Below, one piece after another: positions 23,552-34,010 of a stretch of DNA of 64,000 nt. The notes under the pieces are model-generated. The model was not told where the DNA came from, did no database searches, and saw nothing but the letters and a program-made list of their open reading frames with translations. Position 1 is the stretch's first letter; each line of letters starts with the position of its first letter. The position numbers and the translations under genes are program-made. Source of the stretch: Lepidonotus clava (lineage: Eukaryota; Annelida; Polychaeta; Phyllodocida; Polynoidae); the NCBI GenBank assembly GCA_936440205.1, contig OW387133.1, positions 5,794,001 through 5,858,000 on the forward strand. Reading direction: 5' to 3'.

Positions 23552-25036
23552 ATGAGTGACCACGATCCAAGGACAAGAAACCAAAAGAAATTAGAGAAAG
23601 ATTGTGTGAAACCATATCAACAAAAGAATGCTGATCCAGTAACTGATCTAACAGGCAAAGCACAACAACTACCTCCCGATGAAACTGCCACTCTGCCATT
23701 AACTGTCAACCAAAAACTTGATTTACTAATCGCAAAATCATTATCTTTTGAAACCCTTCCCGCTGAAGTGGCCAGCATAAATGCCAAATTAGAAAAAATC
23801 AAACAAGATACACTTGAAATTCCTAAAATCAAGGAACAACTTGACGACCATAACACACGCCTGAGCCAATGTGAAGACACACTTAAACAAGCAAACGATC
23901 GCATTGTAAAGGTTGAAGAGTCAGTAACTTTTGACCAGGGAAAACAGGAAGATCTCAAAAAGAAGTATGGGGACACTGTAAACCAACTCAAAGAGCAGCA
24001 AAAACTTATCACTGAGTTAAATGCCAAACTTAAAACCACTGAAACCCTGCTTGCTGACATGAATCGAGACAAAGACAAAGGTAGTAACATGCTATCCAAA
24101 AACGCGTTATGGATCCAGGGAGTGCCAGAAAAAAAAGATGAAGATCTTAAATCTATTGTTCACTCAATCCTAGTAGATACGGGAATCTTTGTCCCAAAAC
24201 ATGAAACTGATCAAATCTACCGAGAAGGCGTGTTTTCAAAATGGAAACCACGAGCAATCCTGGTAACCTTTACCAGAATCTCAACACGCAATGAGATTTA
24301 CAAAGCCAGGGGCAACATTAAATCCAATCCTATGTGTAAGGACATCTGGATTAATGAGGTGATCAGTGACCAAACCAGGAAACAACGAAATGAGTTAAGA
24401 GCCTTGTGCGACCTGGCCATTAAAAACAATCATGCATCCAAACAAGTAGCTGACACACTGATCATCGACGGAATAACATACGACCACACTTCACTGTATC
24501 GTCTACCCGAGGATATCTGCTTGGCTAACGCATACACACGTATCTTTGATGATGTCATTTTCTTTAATTCAGAGCATGTTTTCCTCTCAAATTTCTATCC
24601 TGTGAATATGGTTGTCGAGGGGCTTACCTTTTGCTCCCTTGAACAAGCTTTTTTTCATCAAAAAGCAATAGTTACTGGAAATCTAGCAAAGGCGCAACAA
24701 ATTCTGAACGAGAAAGACCCTAGGAAAATAAAACAAATCGGTGGATCAATACCATCCACACCTGAGTGGGACAGAATAAAGGACCAGGTTATGTTCGATT
24801 TGTTAACTATAAAATATACACAGAACCCGGACCTAAAACGCAAACTTCTGCAAACAGGCACAAGAAAACTGGTTGAAACAACCCTTGACAAATATTGGGG
24901 TGGGGGGATCACCCTGAAAATGGTTGATAAAATCGGAAAAGATGTTAAATTGCCTGGTAAAAGTTGGTTAGGAACACAGACTGAGGACGTCCGAAGAAAT
25001 CTCAGACAAATAGACGAACACTCTAAGACCGAATGA
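23552..25036 (+). CDS. LINE ORF1-like protein: coiled coil + RRM-like + NADAR
   Basis: 494 residues, uninterrupted. Residues ~70-175 are a heptad-rich, charged coiled coil. Residues ~184-258 (ALWIQGVPEKKDEDL onward) and ~259-318 (TRKQRNELRALCDLA, LIIDGITYDH) match the RRM-like and C-terminal parts of LINE ORF1 RNA chaperones. Residues ~332-486 read as a NADAR/YbiA domain: LSNFYP at 345-350, E364 and Q365 in EQAFF, W406, LLQTG at 432-436, LVE at 440-442, YWGGG at 448-452 and GKSWLG at 469-474. Bacterial NADAR proteins bind ADP-ribose derivatives, and some remove ADP-ribose from guanine. That this one does so is inference. The likely role is to bind element RNA as an oligomer while the NADAR domain processes an ADP-ribosylated partner. 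An SGNH ORF starts 117 bp downstream. Confidence 0.85.
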   Translation: MSDHDPRTRNQKKLEKDCVKPYQQKNADPVTDLTGKAQQLPPDETATLPLTVNQKLDLLIAKSLSFETLPAEVASINAKLEKIKQDTLEIPKIKEQLDDHNTRLSQCEDTLKQANDRIVKVEESVTFDQGKQEDLKKKYGDTVNQLKEQQKLITELNAKLKTTETLLADMNRDKDKGSNMLSKNALWIQGVPEKKDEDLKSIVHSILVDTGIFVPKHETDQIYREGVFSKWKPRAILVTFTRISTRNEIYKARGNIKSNPMCKDIWINEVISDQTRKQRNELRALCDLAIKNNHASKQVADTLIIDGITYDHTSLYRLPEDICLANAYTRIFDDVIFFNSEHVFLSNFYPVNMVVEGLTFCSLEQAFFHQKAIVTGNLAKAQQILNEKDPRKIKQIGGSIPSTPEWDRIKDQVMFDLLTIKYTQNPDLKRKLLQTGTRKLVETTLDKYWGGGITLKMVDKIGKDVKLPGKSWLGTQTEDVRRNLRQIDEHSKTE

Positions 25037-25153
25037 CAGGTTATTTATAGCAAGCGCGCTACCACAGTACCGCCCCGGACTCGGACACGTACACACCTGA
25101 CTTTCAGTGTAGCTACTCGTGTAATAGTAAATACATAGCCTTCTAAGTTCACT

Positions 25154-25780
25154 ATGGAACCGATATTCATAGTAGGTGACTCACGGCTTACCGGTCTTCA
25201 GTCTAAAATTGATTCTATAAACCAAGGAGATAAGCGTATATATGTAACCGTTCTCCGAGGAGCCGGCATAAACCGAGTGGCGACGGAAATTGTAAACCTG
25301 TTACATCGATACCCGAATGCAAAGGTAATTACTGCCTGTGGAATAAATGATTTCACTTTTTGGGACCAATTCGCTAGTAAATATGCCTTCACCTTCACTG
25401 ATACACAAGCTTTGGTTCAACATATTGCTACACATTTCCAACAAGCCATGGACTTAATCCGATACGCTCACCCGAATGCCAAAATTACCGTATGTGAACT
25501 GGTTGGTATGGACCTGACCAAATATCATAGATGCAAGGACCCACTACCAGGTCAGCAGAACGTGCTTGACCTGGCTATTCCTATCATAAATGAAAACATT
25601 GTGGCTATGAATGAAGCTAACTCTACCCTTACCCCATGGCTGGGAAGAACAATTCATATCCGTCGTAAGTCTGGATATAAACATCTATATGTAAGGCTGT
25701 CGGATGGCCTACACTTAGCTGACGAACTTAAGGACGCCTGGGCTGATATGCTTTTAAAATCAGCCTATAAATTGTATTAA
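25154..25780 (+). CDS. SGNH/GDSL-type hydrolase ORF of the LINE
   Basis: 208 residues, intact. The SGNH blocks are all present: GDS with nucleophile Ser10, Gly36 in LRGAGI, GIND with Asn65, and D184-G-L-H187 as the Asp/His pair. It is about the length of a single SGNH domain and has no signal peptide. Esterase domains of this kind are known in ORF1 proteins of some LINEs (L2/CR1 clades), usually joined to the ORF1 protein. Here it is a separate frame 117 bp after ORF1 and 413 bp before the endonuclease start. Its substrate is unknown. It could be translated by reinitiation or from its own transcript; the sequence does not say. Confidence 0.8.
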   Translation: MEPIFIVGDSRLTGLQSKIDSINQGDKRIYVTVLRGAGINRVATEIVNLLHRYPNAKVITACGINDFTFWDQFASKYAFTFTDTQALVQHIATHFQQAMDLIRYAHPNAKITVCELVGMDLTKYHRCKDPLPGQQNVLDLAIPIINENIVAMNEANSTLTPWLGRTIHIRRKSGYKHLYVRLSDGLHLADELKDAWADMLLKSAYKLY

Positions 25781-26193
25781 ATTGGCTTGAGCCACCCAAA
25801 ATGGTTTCATGCATAGAGGTAGGAACAATCCTTTTCTTATTGTCTAAACTAATTCCTACCCTAAAAAATTCAGTACAACTTTTTCCTGAACAACATCTTT
25901 CCACTCTTTGTCAGCTGGTCAGCGACTAAGACTGGATACAAAATCAGTTGCCTAGTACTGAATAAACTGTGAATTGATATGGTCTTTCTGTTGATATACT
26001 AACTTATTATCTGATACCAATATGTCTTTTTCCACTCTCGTCCTATACTATATTGTATGTATGATCTGTACCAAAAGCCATCGTGCCATGTTGAATGGTG
26101 GCTTTGTCATCTTTTCTCATTTTCATTCATTTTCGCCTCATCTCACCATCATAACTATAATGACCACGTTTAATTTACCTTTGGTATTCTGCT

Positions 26194-26345
26194 ATGGAGT
26201 GGGGAAATACTAAAGGACTAAAAGTTATTTTTTGGAATGTCCGAAGCTTAATGAGCAAATTTCTGCAAGACTATAACCAGCCATTGATTCGGACAAAAAC
26301 ACTGTGATAATTATTATTACTGAATGTAAATCACTAATTTATTTC
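26194..26345 (+). pseudogene. Remnant of LINE ORF2 (endonuclease start only)
   Basis: From ATG at 26194 the frame gives MEWGNTKGLKVIFWNVRSLM followed by SKF, the first beta strand and Asn motif of an APE/EEP endonuclease. It stops at 26306-26308 after about 37 codons. The next bases in the neighbouring frame read like IIIITE, the strand with the catalytic Glu, so a small deletion or frameshift separates the two. Beyond about 26345 nothing of the endonuclease or reverse transcriptase is seen. ORF2 is therefore dead and mostly missing. Confidence 0.65.
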
Positions 26346-26399
26346 TGTGATTTAGACAGAAATAAGTCTAGATAATACCAAAATAAGATTCAAACAACA

Positions 26400-29220
26400 A
26401 TAATTGCTTCAGAAACCTATAAAAGATCATTTTTAGGTTGGGCTCCCATACTTCTTAATGCAAACAACTCGCCAACTGCCTGACGGACGGCAGGAGGTGC
26501 CCCGGTCGCCAGTTACACGTTTTGCCACGCTGGACCCTCCTATTCCTTCCTTCCTCCTCGGCAAATATCAGACTATCAAATTTATTAAATGGCTGAATTG
26601 CACGATGTGATGTCATATCATAGTCACATTGCAGTTGGAAGTCATATAGTGTAATAGGACCTTAATGAATTCACTACGATGTACTCCCGTCATACCCCTA
26701 CTGCCCTCTAGCGTCAGAACAGAGAGGCCACCTACGGGGCTCACCCAAAGTATCCCAGGGGACCCAAACCATTTGGGGGCTATGATAATTCTGTCCCTTT
26801 TATCCTTAAAAGGGTCAGAAGGGTCAATTGGTTGGGCCTGCTGCCTTGGAAGAAGCGGGAAACAAAGTCAGATAATGTTTATCGACACAACTAAGGAATA
26901 AAGAGGGATATAAAAGTTGCTTATCTCCAGAAATGATGAATTAGGGTTACAGGTGATTTGGTTTGGGCTTTGATACCTTTGAAGATATTGTATATATTAT
27001 ACATCTGGTCAGTAAGAAACAGCTCATTCTGCGTTCTTTTATTGTGATATAGTGAAAGATAAGAGTTCTTTCTAGATATCATAAATGTTATTTTATACAA
27101 AGTGTTGTACAGCAACAGGACACATATTGTCATCACACTCTTAATGTGTCATTAGAGTAGCATTTTGGTGAATTTACGAGAACATAGGAAAAGACAAACT
27201 AGCAGGAGGTGACAGAAAATATTAAGGTTTTTGAGATGTTTCTTGTGTCCCAGATCTTTAGTCAATATCAATACAAAAAGGTGCATTATTTATTCAACAA
27301 AGCCTTCAGAGAAAAGTGGTTCTTTGGCCTATTACTATGCTGTCTATTTTGGTTATTACTATATTGCCATAGGTCTTGTCATGGAGGAAATCTGCAACTA
27401 GTTGTCTACTCCCAAGTGACAAGCAAATCCTGCTAGAGATTACAGTAAGGGATTACACACAGAGATATCACTCCTGGGGTGCTATAGGAAAGTAGTTCCG
27501 GCTGAAGACAGATACTTTTTTAAACGATAATACCAGCGGATTAATATACATCCTAGTCTGACCCGGAGGGAGGCTTACAGGTCTTAACCTAAATACTCAC
27601 TTCCTGGTGGCTTACATGTAGTTCTGTAAGAGAAAGTATATTATGTTTGCGATTAGAGGTAGAACTTTACATCGTTATGTTATGGTATATAGAGGCGACA
27701 TTTTACTATCTAAATACTCGACAATTGATGTCCCCGTCATTCAATATGCTCTGTGACCTAAGCACAGACAATCAGTCCCTCCCTTATTCACCAATTTCCT
27801 ACGCTAAGCATGCAGGCCATATTACATCTTTTGTCCATTTGCTCATTTTTGAATTAAGCATATTCAAGGTGTTTTTTTCCAGAGGGTGGGGTTGAAGACC
27901 ATAGACCGTAATGTATCATCAGTACCGAACCTTATGATGTTGATAACATATTGTTTTTTTGTTTTTTTTCGTACGATCTATATTGTCTCACTTTCATTTA
28001 ACGATCACTGTTCTTCAATGAGCCCCTTGTCTCCATAGACATTGTGCAGATGATGTCACAATTGCCCAAAATAGACTGGCAGCCATCTTGTTGATCAATC
28101 TGATGTCGGTATTATTCACCATTATGAATGATTTAGAAAAGAGTTTTGTGTTATTTTAGACTAATACAGTTTACCTGAATGATCCCTAACAATCATTATT
28201 ACCGCCATTAAGAATTTATAAATTACGATTTATTCCATAGCCACGTGCTCTTGATCACCATGTAGTGACCACCAAAGTGCGATCACGTGACCACGTCTGC
28301 ACAAGGTCTATGTAGGATGACATGCGATAAGTGCACATGTACCTACCATCGTGTGAGTAGTATACTACTGGGGAAAAGGGCCTTTGACTCTGGTGCAGAT
28401 CATGTCAGTATTCTTCACAGATCATGTTTTACATTTTATAGATGTTATATTTCAATCAGTGTATGTAGGTTTGTTGTGGTTCAGGTAGTGTCACAATGCA
28501 CGTGCATACATGGTATCAAACCACTACCATAATTAGGTCTACCCCTTGTGGAGGTAGTCAGTGTATCTACTTGGAATCACTATAGATGTTGATGAAAGGA
28601 AGGACTGGTGTGGGTCACCCCAGCTTTGCTTTACTTGATCATGTTTTACATTTATAGATCGTACATTTCAATCAGTTTGTAGCTTTGATGTGTTTCAGGG
28701 TGTGTCAGAATGTCTGTGCATGCATGATATTAACCACAACTGACGTCTACCCCATGTGAGGGCATTCAGTGTAATTAGTGCACTGTTTTTTGTCCAACTG
28801 TGAGTCACTCCTCTGCTCATAGAAGAGTCTCAGTTTAAACCCATGGTGGTACTGGACACTTCAAGTGAGAAGTTTTCACCTTAGATAGACATCATGATCT
28901 TAATAGTGGCGTTTGGTGGCCTAATGGTTTCTATGCCATGCAACCCAGTTTCTATGAGCATCACATAATTATTTGATCATGGTCCGAATAGGCAAACTAC
29001 CATGGTTTTCCATGACATCATTTTGGGGGACAGATATATTGGGAAAGCAGGGATCTGTATACAAAGGTATAATACTGAAACATTCCGCATTCACGCACAT
29101 ATGCAAGGTTATCTTTGTTCCACCATAAAGGTTCTATCAAGGACGTCCACCCCTGACCCATTGGTCTCCCTTTATCTTTAAATTTTGCTTGGAACGGAAA
29201 CCCCTTAAATCTTACAGCTG
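26400..29220. other. No gene recognised between LINE and GPCR region
   Basis: AT-rich DNA with one MITE-like element (28033-28313). Near 28395-28540 and 28615-28770 there is a weak internal repeat (GATCATGTTTTACATTTATAG, ATTTCAATCAGT, GTGTCA). No exon could be assigned; the GPCR exons encoding TM1-TM3 are not visible here. Confidence 0.4.
28033..28313. mobile_element. MITE-like element, TIR ATAGACCTTGTGCAGA (copy 1)
   Basis: The left end, ATAGACATTGTGCAGATGAT, is matched by the right end, GTCTGCACAAGGTCTATGTA. The interior includes CAGCCATCTTG, TTGATCAATCT and AGCCACGTG blocks shared with 41541-41821. Non-coding. Confidence 0.75.
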
Positions 29221-29221
29221 G

Positions 29222-29419
29222 CTTTATCACCCGCACGGCCGTCAAGCGGTGCGTATATGTGGCATTGCGTATTCACAGGCTGTACGTACCGCTCCTTGTA
29301 TTATTTTGTTTTTTGCTTGGGTGTTTAAATATAGAAGAATCTTAGGGGTCGTCCTCGGGTGGCTGTCCAACCCATGGGGATCATATGGCCCTTGGATACC
29401 CCCTGCGGTTCTTCTTGTA
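29222..29419 (+). repeat. Dispersed hairpin repeat family, copy C
   Basis: Starts TTTATCACCCGCACGGCCGT, with TACCGCTCCTTG and ATATAGAAGAATCTTAGGGG in the middle and ends CCCCCTGCGGTTCTTCTTGT. Same orientation and order as copy A at 7703. It abuts the decayed GPCR exon copies. Confidence 0.7.
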
Positions 29420-29453
29420 TTCATGTGCCCCTAACAATTGTTACATACAAAAC

Positions 29454-29965
29454 ATAAAGGTGCACAGTAAGTCACAGACCATATTTACCCAGAATCTTAA
29501 TTATCATACATGTCTTCATTCCCATGTACTTTACCTTACTTTACCTTACTTCATCTTACCTCCTTATCCTAATCGCTATTCTCTTCTCTACCCCATACGG
29601 CATCGTTTACCCTCTCAGCGCGATGAAGGTGCACAGCAAGTCGCATACCAAGAAGATCCTGGCCTGTACATGGATCATCCCGATCATCACGGTGTCCCCC
29701 TACCTCTTCTATAATTCCCACCTGCTTGCTATTTGTTTAATCTCCCCCTATGTCATAATCCTTATTGCTATTCACTACTCTACCCACAGATACCACACCA
29801 TTGTGTAACCGCTAGGTGCAATGAAGGCGCGCAACAGGTCATGAACCCTCGTATCTCAAAATCTTAATCCCTATCGGTCTCTCTACCCACACGTAGTAAA
29901 GTACAACACATATGAAGTCACAGCTTATCTCAAAATCTTAATCTATTTCACTTCTCTTTCCCCAG
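29454..29965 (+). pseudogene. Tandem decayed copies of the GPCR TM4 exon
   Basis: Four partial copies of the 5' part of the exon at 29966 lie just upstream. Approximate spans are 29454-29500 (AAGGTGCACAGTAAGTCACA), 29565-29725, 29757-29843 (ACCCACAGATACCACACC) and 29858-29925. The 29565-29725 copy is best kept, about 90% identical over ~125 bp, and still encodes IVYPLSAMKVHSKS followed by HTKKILACTWII. It lacks the AG acceptor at the matching place and has no donor. Each copy is preceded by the same intron tract (AATCYTWATY...TCTACCC), so the duplicated unit spans intron plus exon. They look non-functional, but alternative exon use is not excluded. Confidence 0.75.
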
Positions 29966-30201
29966 ATATTACGCTATCGTGTACCCTCTCAGCGCGATGA
30001 AGGTGCACAGCAAGTCGCGGACTAAGAAGATCCTGGCGTGTACTTGGATCATCCCGATCATCGTGGCGTCCCCCTACCTCTTCTACAAGTCCTACCCCTT
30101 CATCATCTTCAGTGACCTTGGCAGCATCTCCCGCCAGATCTGCACCGACCGCTTTGACCAGATTGACCTCGTCCTCTACGGGGAGGCTGGCCGCAACTCA
30201 G
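29966..30201 (+). CDS. GPCR exon: end of DRY motif, TM4, ECL2 (partial gene)
   Basis: Acceptor CTCTTTCCCCAG precedes 29966. The exon starts in phase 2 and reads (R)YYAIVYPLSAMKVHSKSRTK, then TM4 (KILACTWIIPIIVASPYLF). The second extracellular loop follows, with its Cys in QICTDRFDQ that would pair with TM3. Donor G|GTGGGG is after 30201. This is a class A (rhodopsin-like) peptide receptor of the CCK/orexin/neuropeptide beta group. An intron splitting the DRY arginine codon is common there. I could not assign the ligand. Upstream exons for the N-terminus and TM1-TM3 are not seen in the window. Confidence 0.9.
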
Positions 30202-30318
30202 GTGGGGGACTCAGTGAAAATCATCCTTAACTATATTAATTGCAATGGAAAAAAATGTGTTTATAAATATCAAATAACAAAAGAATACCAGTCCCCTTCC
30301 CACCAAACATAGTAAATA

Positions 30319-30525
30319 TTAAAGGGGCAGTCTCGTCCGGCCGTCGTTAGGCTAAGGTACGCCGACGTTAGCCTAACGACGGGAGATCCGGCGCCGTGTT
30401 TTGTGACGTTGGAACGTAATCCTGCAACGTGATTGGTCACGTCACGAATTTGGCGCGCCAGAACGGGAGTTACAACGTAGCAAATAACGTCGTCCTCACG
30501 GACGAGACCCATGCCGTCCCTTTAA
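30319..30525 (+). mobile_element. TTAA MITE, TIR AAAGGGGCAGTCTCGTCC (copy 2)
   Basis: TTAA flanks; left end TTAAAGGGGCAGTCTCGTCC, right end GGACGAGACCCATGCCGTCC then CTTTAA. The interior has GTTTTGTGACGTTGGAACGT, as in copy 1 (12104). It lies inside the GPCR intron, about 120 bp after the TM4 exon. Confidence 0.85.
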
Positions 30526-31174
30526 GTAAAGATAACTAAGTAACTATTGGAGGAAAATAGATATCATTTACCGTTTGTGAGAAAATTTATAGAGAAAACA
30601 GTGGGAAAAGGTAGGTGTCGTGGTTATTAATACTATTGTAATCTGATTAATCATTTCTCTGATTGAAGGAAAAATACCTGAGATAGGCCTATAATATTAT
30701 GTCTCTTTGAATTAGAAGACCTGTAAGGAGTTTAAAACCATTAGAAAACAATGAGGTTGTTGTAGTTCCTGACATAATATGACCCAGGTGGTGCACTGAA
30801 CAGCCCTGAGTACCTTCATTTCCATCAGACAAATGAACCCTGGCAAATAGTGCTATTCGCTGGTTAACGAGTCTTAACCTTTTGCATCAGCATACATCTT
30901 TTTCATTAAGGTGGCACAAATTGAAATACTTGTTTAGGGCTTTCCAATAGTTAAGATATAGGCAGTGAAGTGACCTAGTTACCAAAAGCCCCAAAAGGTA
31001 TAGGCAAGGTGGGGGACTGCGCAATTCGCGGGAAAGATGTATAGAGCTTATTTGCAGCAGTATTTACCGTGGTTAGAAAGAGTTAACACTGGCCACTAGC
31101 GAAAAGATGCAAATGATTCACCCGACTGTGGATTCCAGGCTTTAACGATATGTGATGCTTCTACTTTGATACAG

Positions 31175-31353
31175 GTCGTTTCCGGAAGGGTTTCTTCTTC
31201 TTCCTGTTCATTGCCATCTATCTGGTTCCCCTGCTCGTCATTCTCAGCACGTGCGTGCGCATCGCCATGAGGCTGCTCAAACCTATAGTGGAGAAGCAGG
31301 AGTCGGCGCAGGGCCAGCGGATCACCAGGAAACGGGAGGAGAACAAACGACGG
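31175..31353 (+). CDS. GPCR exon: TM5 and third intracellular loop
   Basis: Acceptor TTTGATACAG; donor CGG|GTAGGT. The exon completes the Gly codon split with the previous exon and reads GRFRKGFFFFLFIAIYLVPL, then LVILSTCVRIAMRLLKP (TM5). A basic, Gln/Glu-rich third loop ends RKREENKRR in phase 0. The Pro in LVPL is the usual TM5 proline. The basic end of loop 3 is the expected G-protein contact. The next exon is 8.7 kb downstream. Confidence 0.9.
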
Positions 31354-32065
31354 GTAGGTGGTGCTCATTTAGTAATATACTTCAAGGATGGAGTGGGAGG
31401 GTTGACTCATAAGGAAAAGTTAAACTAGATATATGCACGACTTTTTAGTGTGTTTCTAAGCTTAGGAAGAACGTGGGATGAAATTGGAACAAAAAATATG
31501 TTTATGGTGAATAGTTGGAATAGGAATACCCTACAGGAGATGTTTTATAACTTTAGACTTTATCCATATGATTAGTTTAGAAAAATGCTAAATCATAGAT
31601 GTGCCACTTTGCTAGATTATTAGGACCCGCATGGTTTTATTATGACCTATGTCTTTTCCAGCCAATGAGTGACATATAATACACTGCATGAAATTTGACC
31701 TTTACTTAGAAAAATCTGATAAGTAAATCTAATGGAAAGTTGGGTAAAGATGTACCCTCTGATTTTCATCATCTTTACTTCACTTTACATTTAAATCATA
31801 TTTACTTTAAAAGTAAATCCTATTAAAATTATATCATATGTATCAAATGTGCTGTAAAACAGGTTTGTTCTTTACTACTTGAAGTAAAAGTGATATAATC
31901 ATCTATACTTCTTTTAGTAAAGCTTATTACACATACTTTATCTTTTCTAGAGATATGGTTTACCCTTGTCATTACTTTTTCAGTAAAGCGCATGTAATAG
32001 GCTTTACTTTTTCAGTAAATAATATCAACTTTACTTCATTGTGTATCAATTTATTTAGGCTATAG

Positions 32066-32330
32066 TTGTTGGACTGGGAGTCCTTCTCAGGGTTCCCAAC
32101 TAGGGAAAGGGAGGCTGAGGGAGCCGTCCTGGGAGTCCAGGAGCCGGGAGGAGGAAGGGGGAGACTGGGGGACCTGTCTTCGGTGTCCAGGAGATGGGAT
32201 AAGGAGGGGGGAGGCAGGGGGACCTGCCCTGGGTGTCCAGGGGGCGGGATAAGGAGGGGGAAGGCCAGGGGACCTTCCCAGGGCTTTCAGGGGGCGGAAT
32301 AGGGACTGAGGGGGCTGGGGCACCTGTATT
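32066..32330. repeat. G-rich ~60-65 bp tandem repeat, ~4 copies
   Basis: Units read GGGATAAGGAGGGGG, then a GGGGGACCTGYCCTGGGTGT-like segment, then CCAGGGGGCGG, with drift. Strongly purine-skewed on the plus strand. Frames open on both strands are low-complexity artefacts. Confidence 0.75.
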
Positions 32331-32876
32331 GAATGTTACATAAATGTAAATTTAAATTCAGAAATAGATAAAGAAATACATAAAAAAAGTTATAAGATAA
32401 TAATAAAAAAGATACAAAAATACAAATACGAATTACAATTTGATAGTATCTCCTTTAACAAGGAATATTACTCTATTAATATGATTATGCTTTAACTAAA
32501 CTATAAATGTGCATTACATGAACTCAATATAATATACTTATTCTTGCTAGGAGGTTTAAGTGACTAATGCAATAATGTAAAGGCTTATAAAGGATTTACT
32601 GTGTTTTACTGTCTTTACTTAAATTCCAAGTAAAGATGTGCAAAGTTTAACCCCCACAGGTGTCCACTGCAGGTAACACCTGCATGTGGGTCAGGGGCAT
32701 TCACACCTGGTTGGGGCTAGGACAATGGGGGTGCTAAGCAACCAGCAGGCTCAGTGGGGACTCACCTGGCCCTGTGGTGACCTACATAGGGCCAGTGGTG
32801 AGCTAAGTGGCCCAGAGGTGACTTACCTGGCACTTTAGTACTGACTTTGAAGGGGACAAGATGTGTCCCACCAACT

Positions 32877-34010
32877 CTCCCGGCCTCCAGGAGCCTCCAG
32901 GGCCGGCCCACCCCCTCTCCCGGCCTCCAGGAGCCTCCAGGGCTGGTCTATCCCCTCTCCCGGCCTCCAGGAGCCTCCAGGGCCGGCCCACCCCCTCTCC
33001 CGGCCTCCAGGAGCCTCCAGGGCCGGCCCACCCCCTCTCCCGGCCTCCAGGAGCCTCCAGGGCTGGTCTATCCCCTCTCCCGGCCTCCAGGAGCCTCCAG
33101 GGCCGGCCCACCCCCTCTCCCGGCCTCCAGGAGCCTCCAGGGCCGGCCCACCCCCTCTCCCGGCCTCCAGGAGCCTCCAGGGCCGGCCCACCCCCTCTCC
33201 CGGCCTCCAGGAGCCTCCAGGGCCGGTCCACCCCCTCTCCCGGCCTCCAGGAGCCTCCAGGGCCGGCCCACCCCCTCTCCCGGCCTCCAGGAGCCTCCAG
33301 GGCCGGCCCACCCCCTCTCCCGGCCTCCAGGAGCCTCCAGGGCCGGCCCACCCCCTCTCCCGGCCTCCAGGAGCCTCCAGGGCCGGCCCACCCCCTCTCC
33401 CGGCCTCCAGGAGCCTCCAGGGCCGGCCCACCCCCTCTCCCGGCCTCCAGGAGCCTCCAGGGCCGGTCCACCCCCTCTCCCGGCCTCCAGGAGCCTCCAG
33501 GGCTGGTCTATCCCCTCTCCCGGCCTCCAGGAGCCTCCAGGGCCGGCCCACCCCCTCTCCCGGCCTCCAGGAGCCTCCAGGGCCGGCCCACCCCCTCTCC
33601 CGGCCTCCAGGAGCCTCCAGGGCCGGTCCACCCCCCTCTCCCGGCCTCCAGGAGCCTCCAGGGCCGGCCCACCCCCACTCCCGGCCTCCAGGAGCCTCCA
33701 GGGCCGGCCCACCCCCTCTCCCGGCCTCCAGGAGCCTCCAGGGCCGGCCCACCCCCTCTCCCGGCCTCCAGGAGCCTCCAGGGCCGGCCCACCCCCTCTC
33801 CCGGCCTCCAGGAGCCTCCAGGGCCGGCCCACCCCCTCTCCCGGCCTCCAGGAGCCTCCAGGGCCGGCCCACCCCCTCTCCCGGCCTCCAGGAGCCTCCA
33901 GGGCCGGCCCACCCCCTCTCCCGGCCTCCAGGAGCCTCCAGGGCCGGCCCACCCCCTCTCCCGGCCTCCAGGAGCCTCCAGGGCCGGCCCACCCACTCTC
34001 CTAGCCTCCA
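32877..34010. repeat. 40-bp GC-rich minisatellite, ~28 copies
   Basis: The unit is CCCGGCCTCCAGGAGCCTCC then AGGGCCGGCCCACCCCCTCT, period 40 bp, nearly identical throughout. Variants are limited mainly to GGCCGGTCC and GGCTGGTCTAT forms, plus one added C near 33632. Because 40 is not a multiple of 3 and the unit has no stop, all frames on both strands stay open and cycle every 120 bp. The resulting Pro/Gly-rich frames are not genes. The tail to about 34215 is degenerate. Confidence 0.95.

Larger units (their letters stand above)
23280..26400 (+). mobile_element. 5' part of a LINE-like retrotransposon
   Basis: The segment holds three protein-coding pieces in one orientation. They are an ORF1-type protein (23552-25036), an SGNH-hydrolase ORF (25154-25780), and the start of an APE/EEP-type endonuclease frame (from 26194). 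No reverse transcriptase follows, so ORF2 is almost entirely missing. That is unusual because LINE copies normally lose their 5' end, not their 3' end. The element ends are not defined: I see no target-site duplication and no poly-A tail. The clade cannot be fixed without RT; the separate esterase recalls L2/CR1 elements. Confidence 0.75.

Noticed and set aside
23552-25780. Host gene pair (NADAR protein plus esterase) rather than an element
   Set aside because: The ORF1-type RRM/CTD and the endonuclease start just downstream favour a LINE. Domestication remains possible and is raised as a finding instead.
29189-29434. Frame next to the GPCR exon array as an upstream GPCR exon
   Set aside because: It lies in dispersed repeat copy C and has no TM1-TM3 or DRY-like residues.
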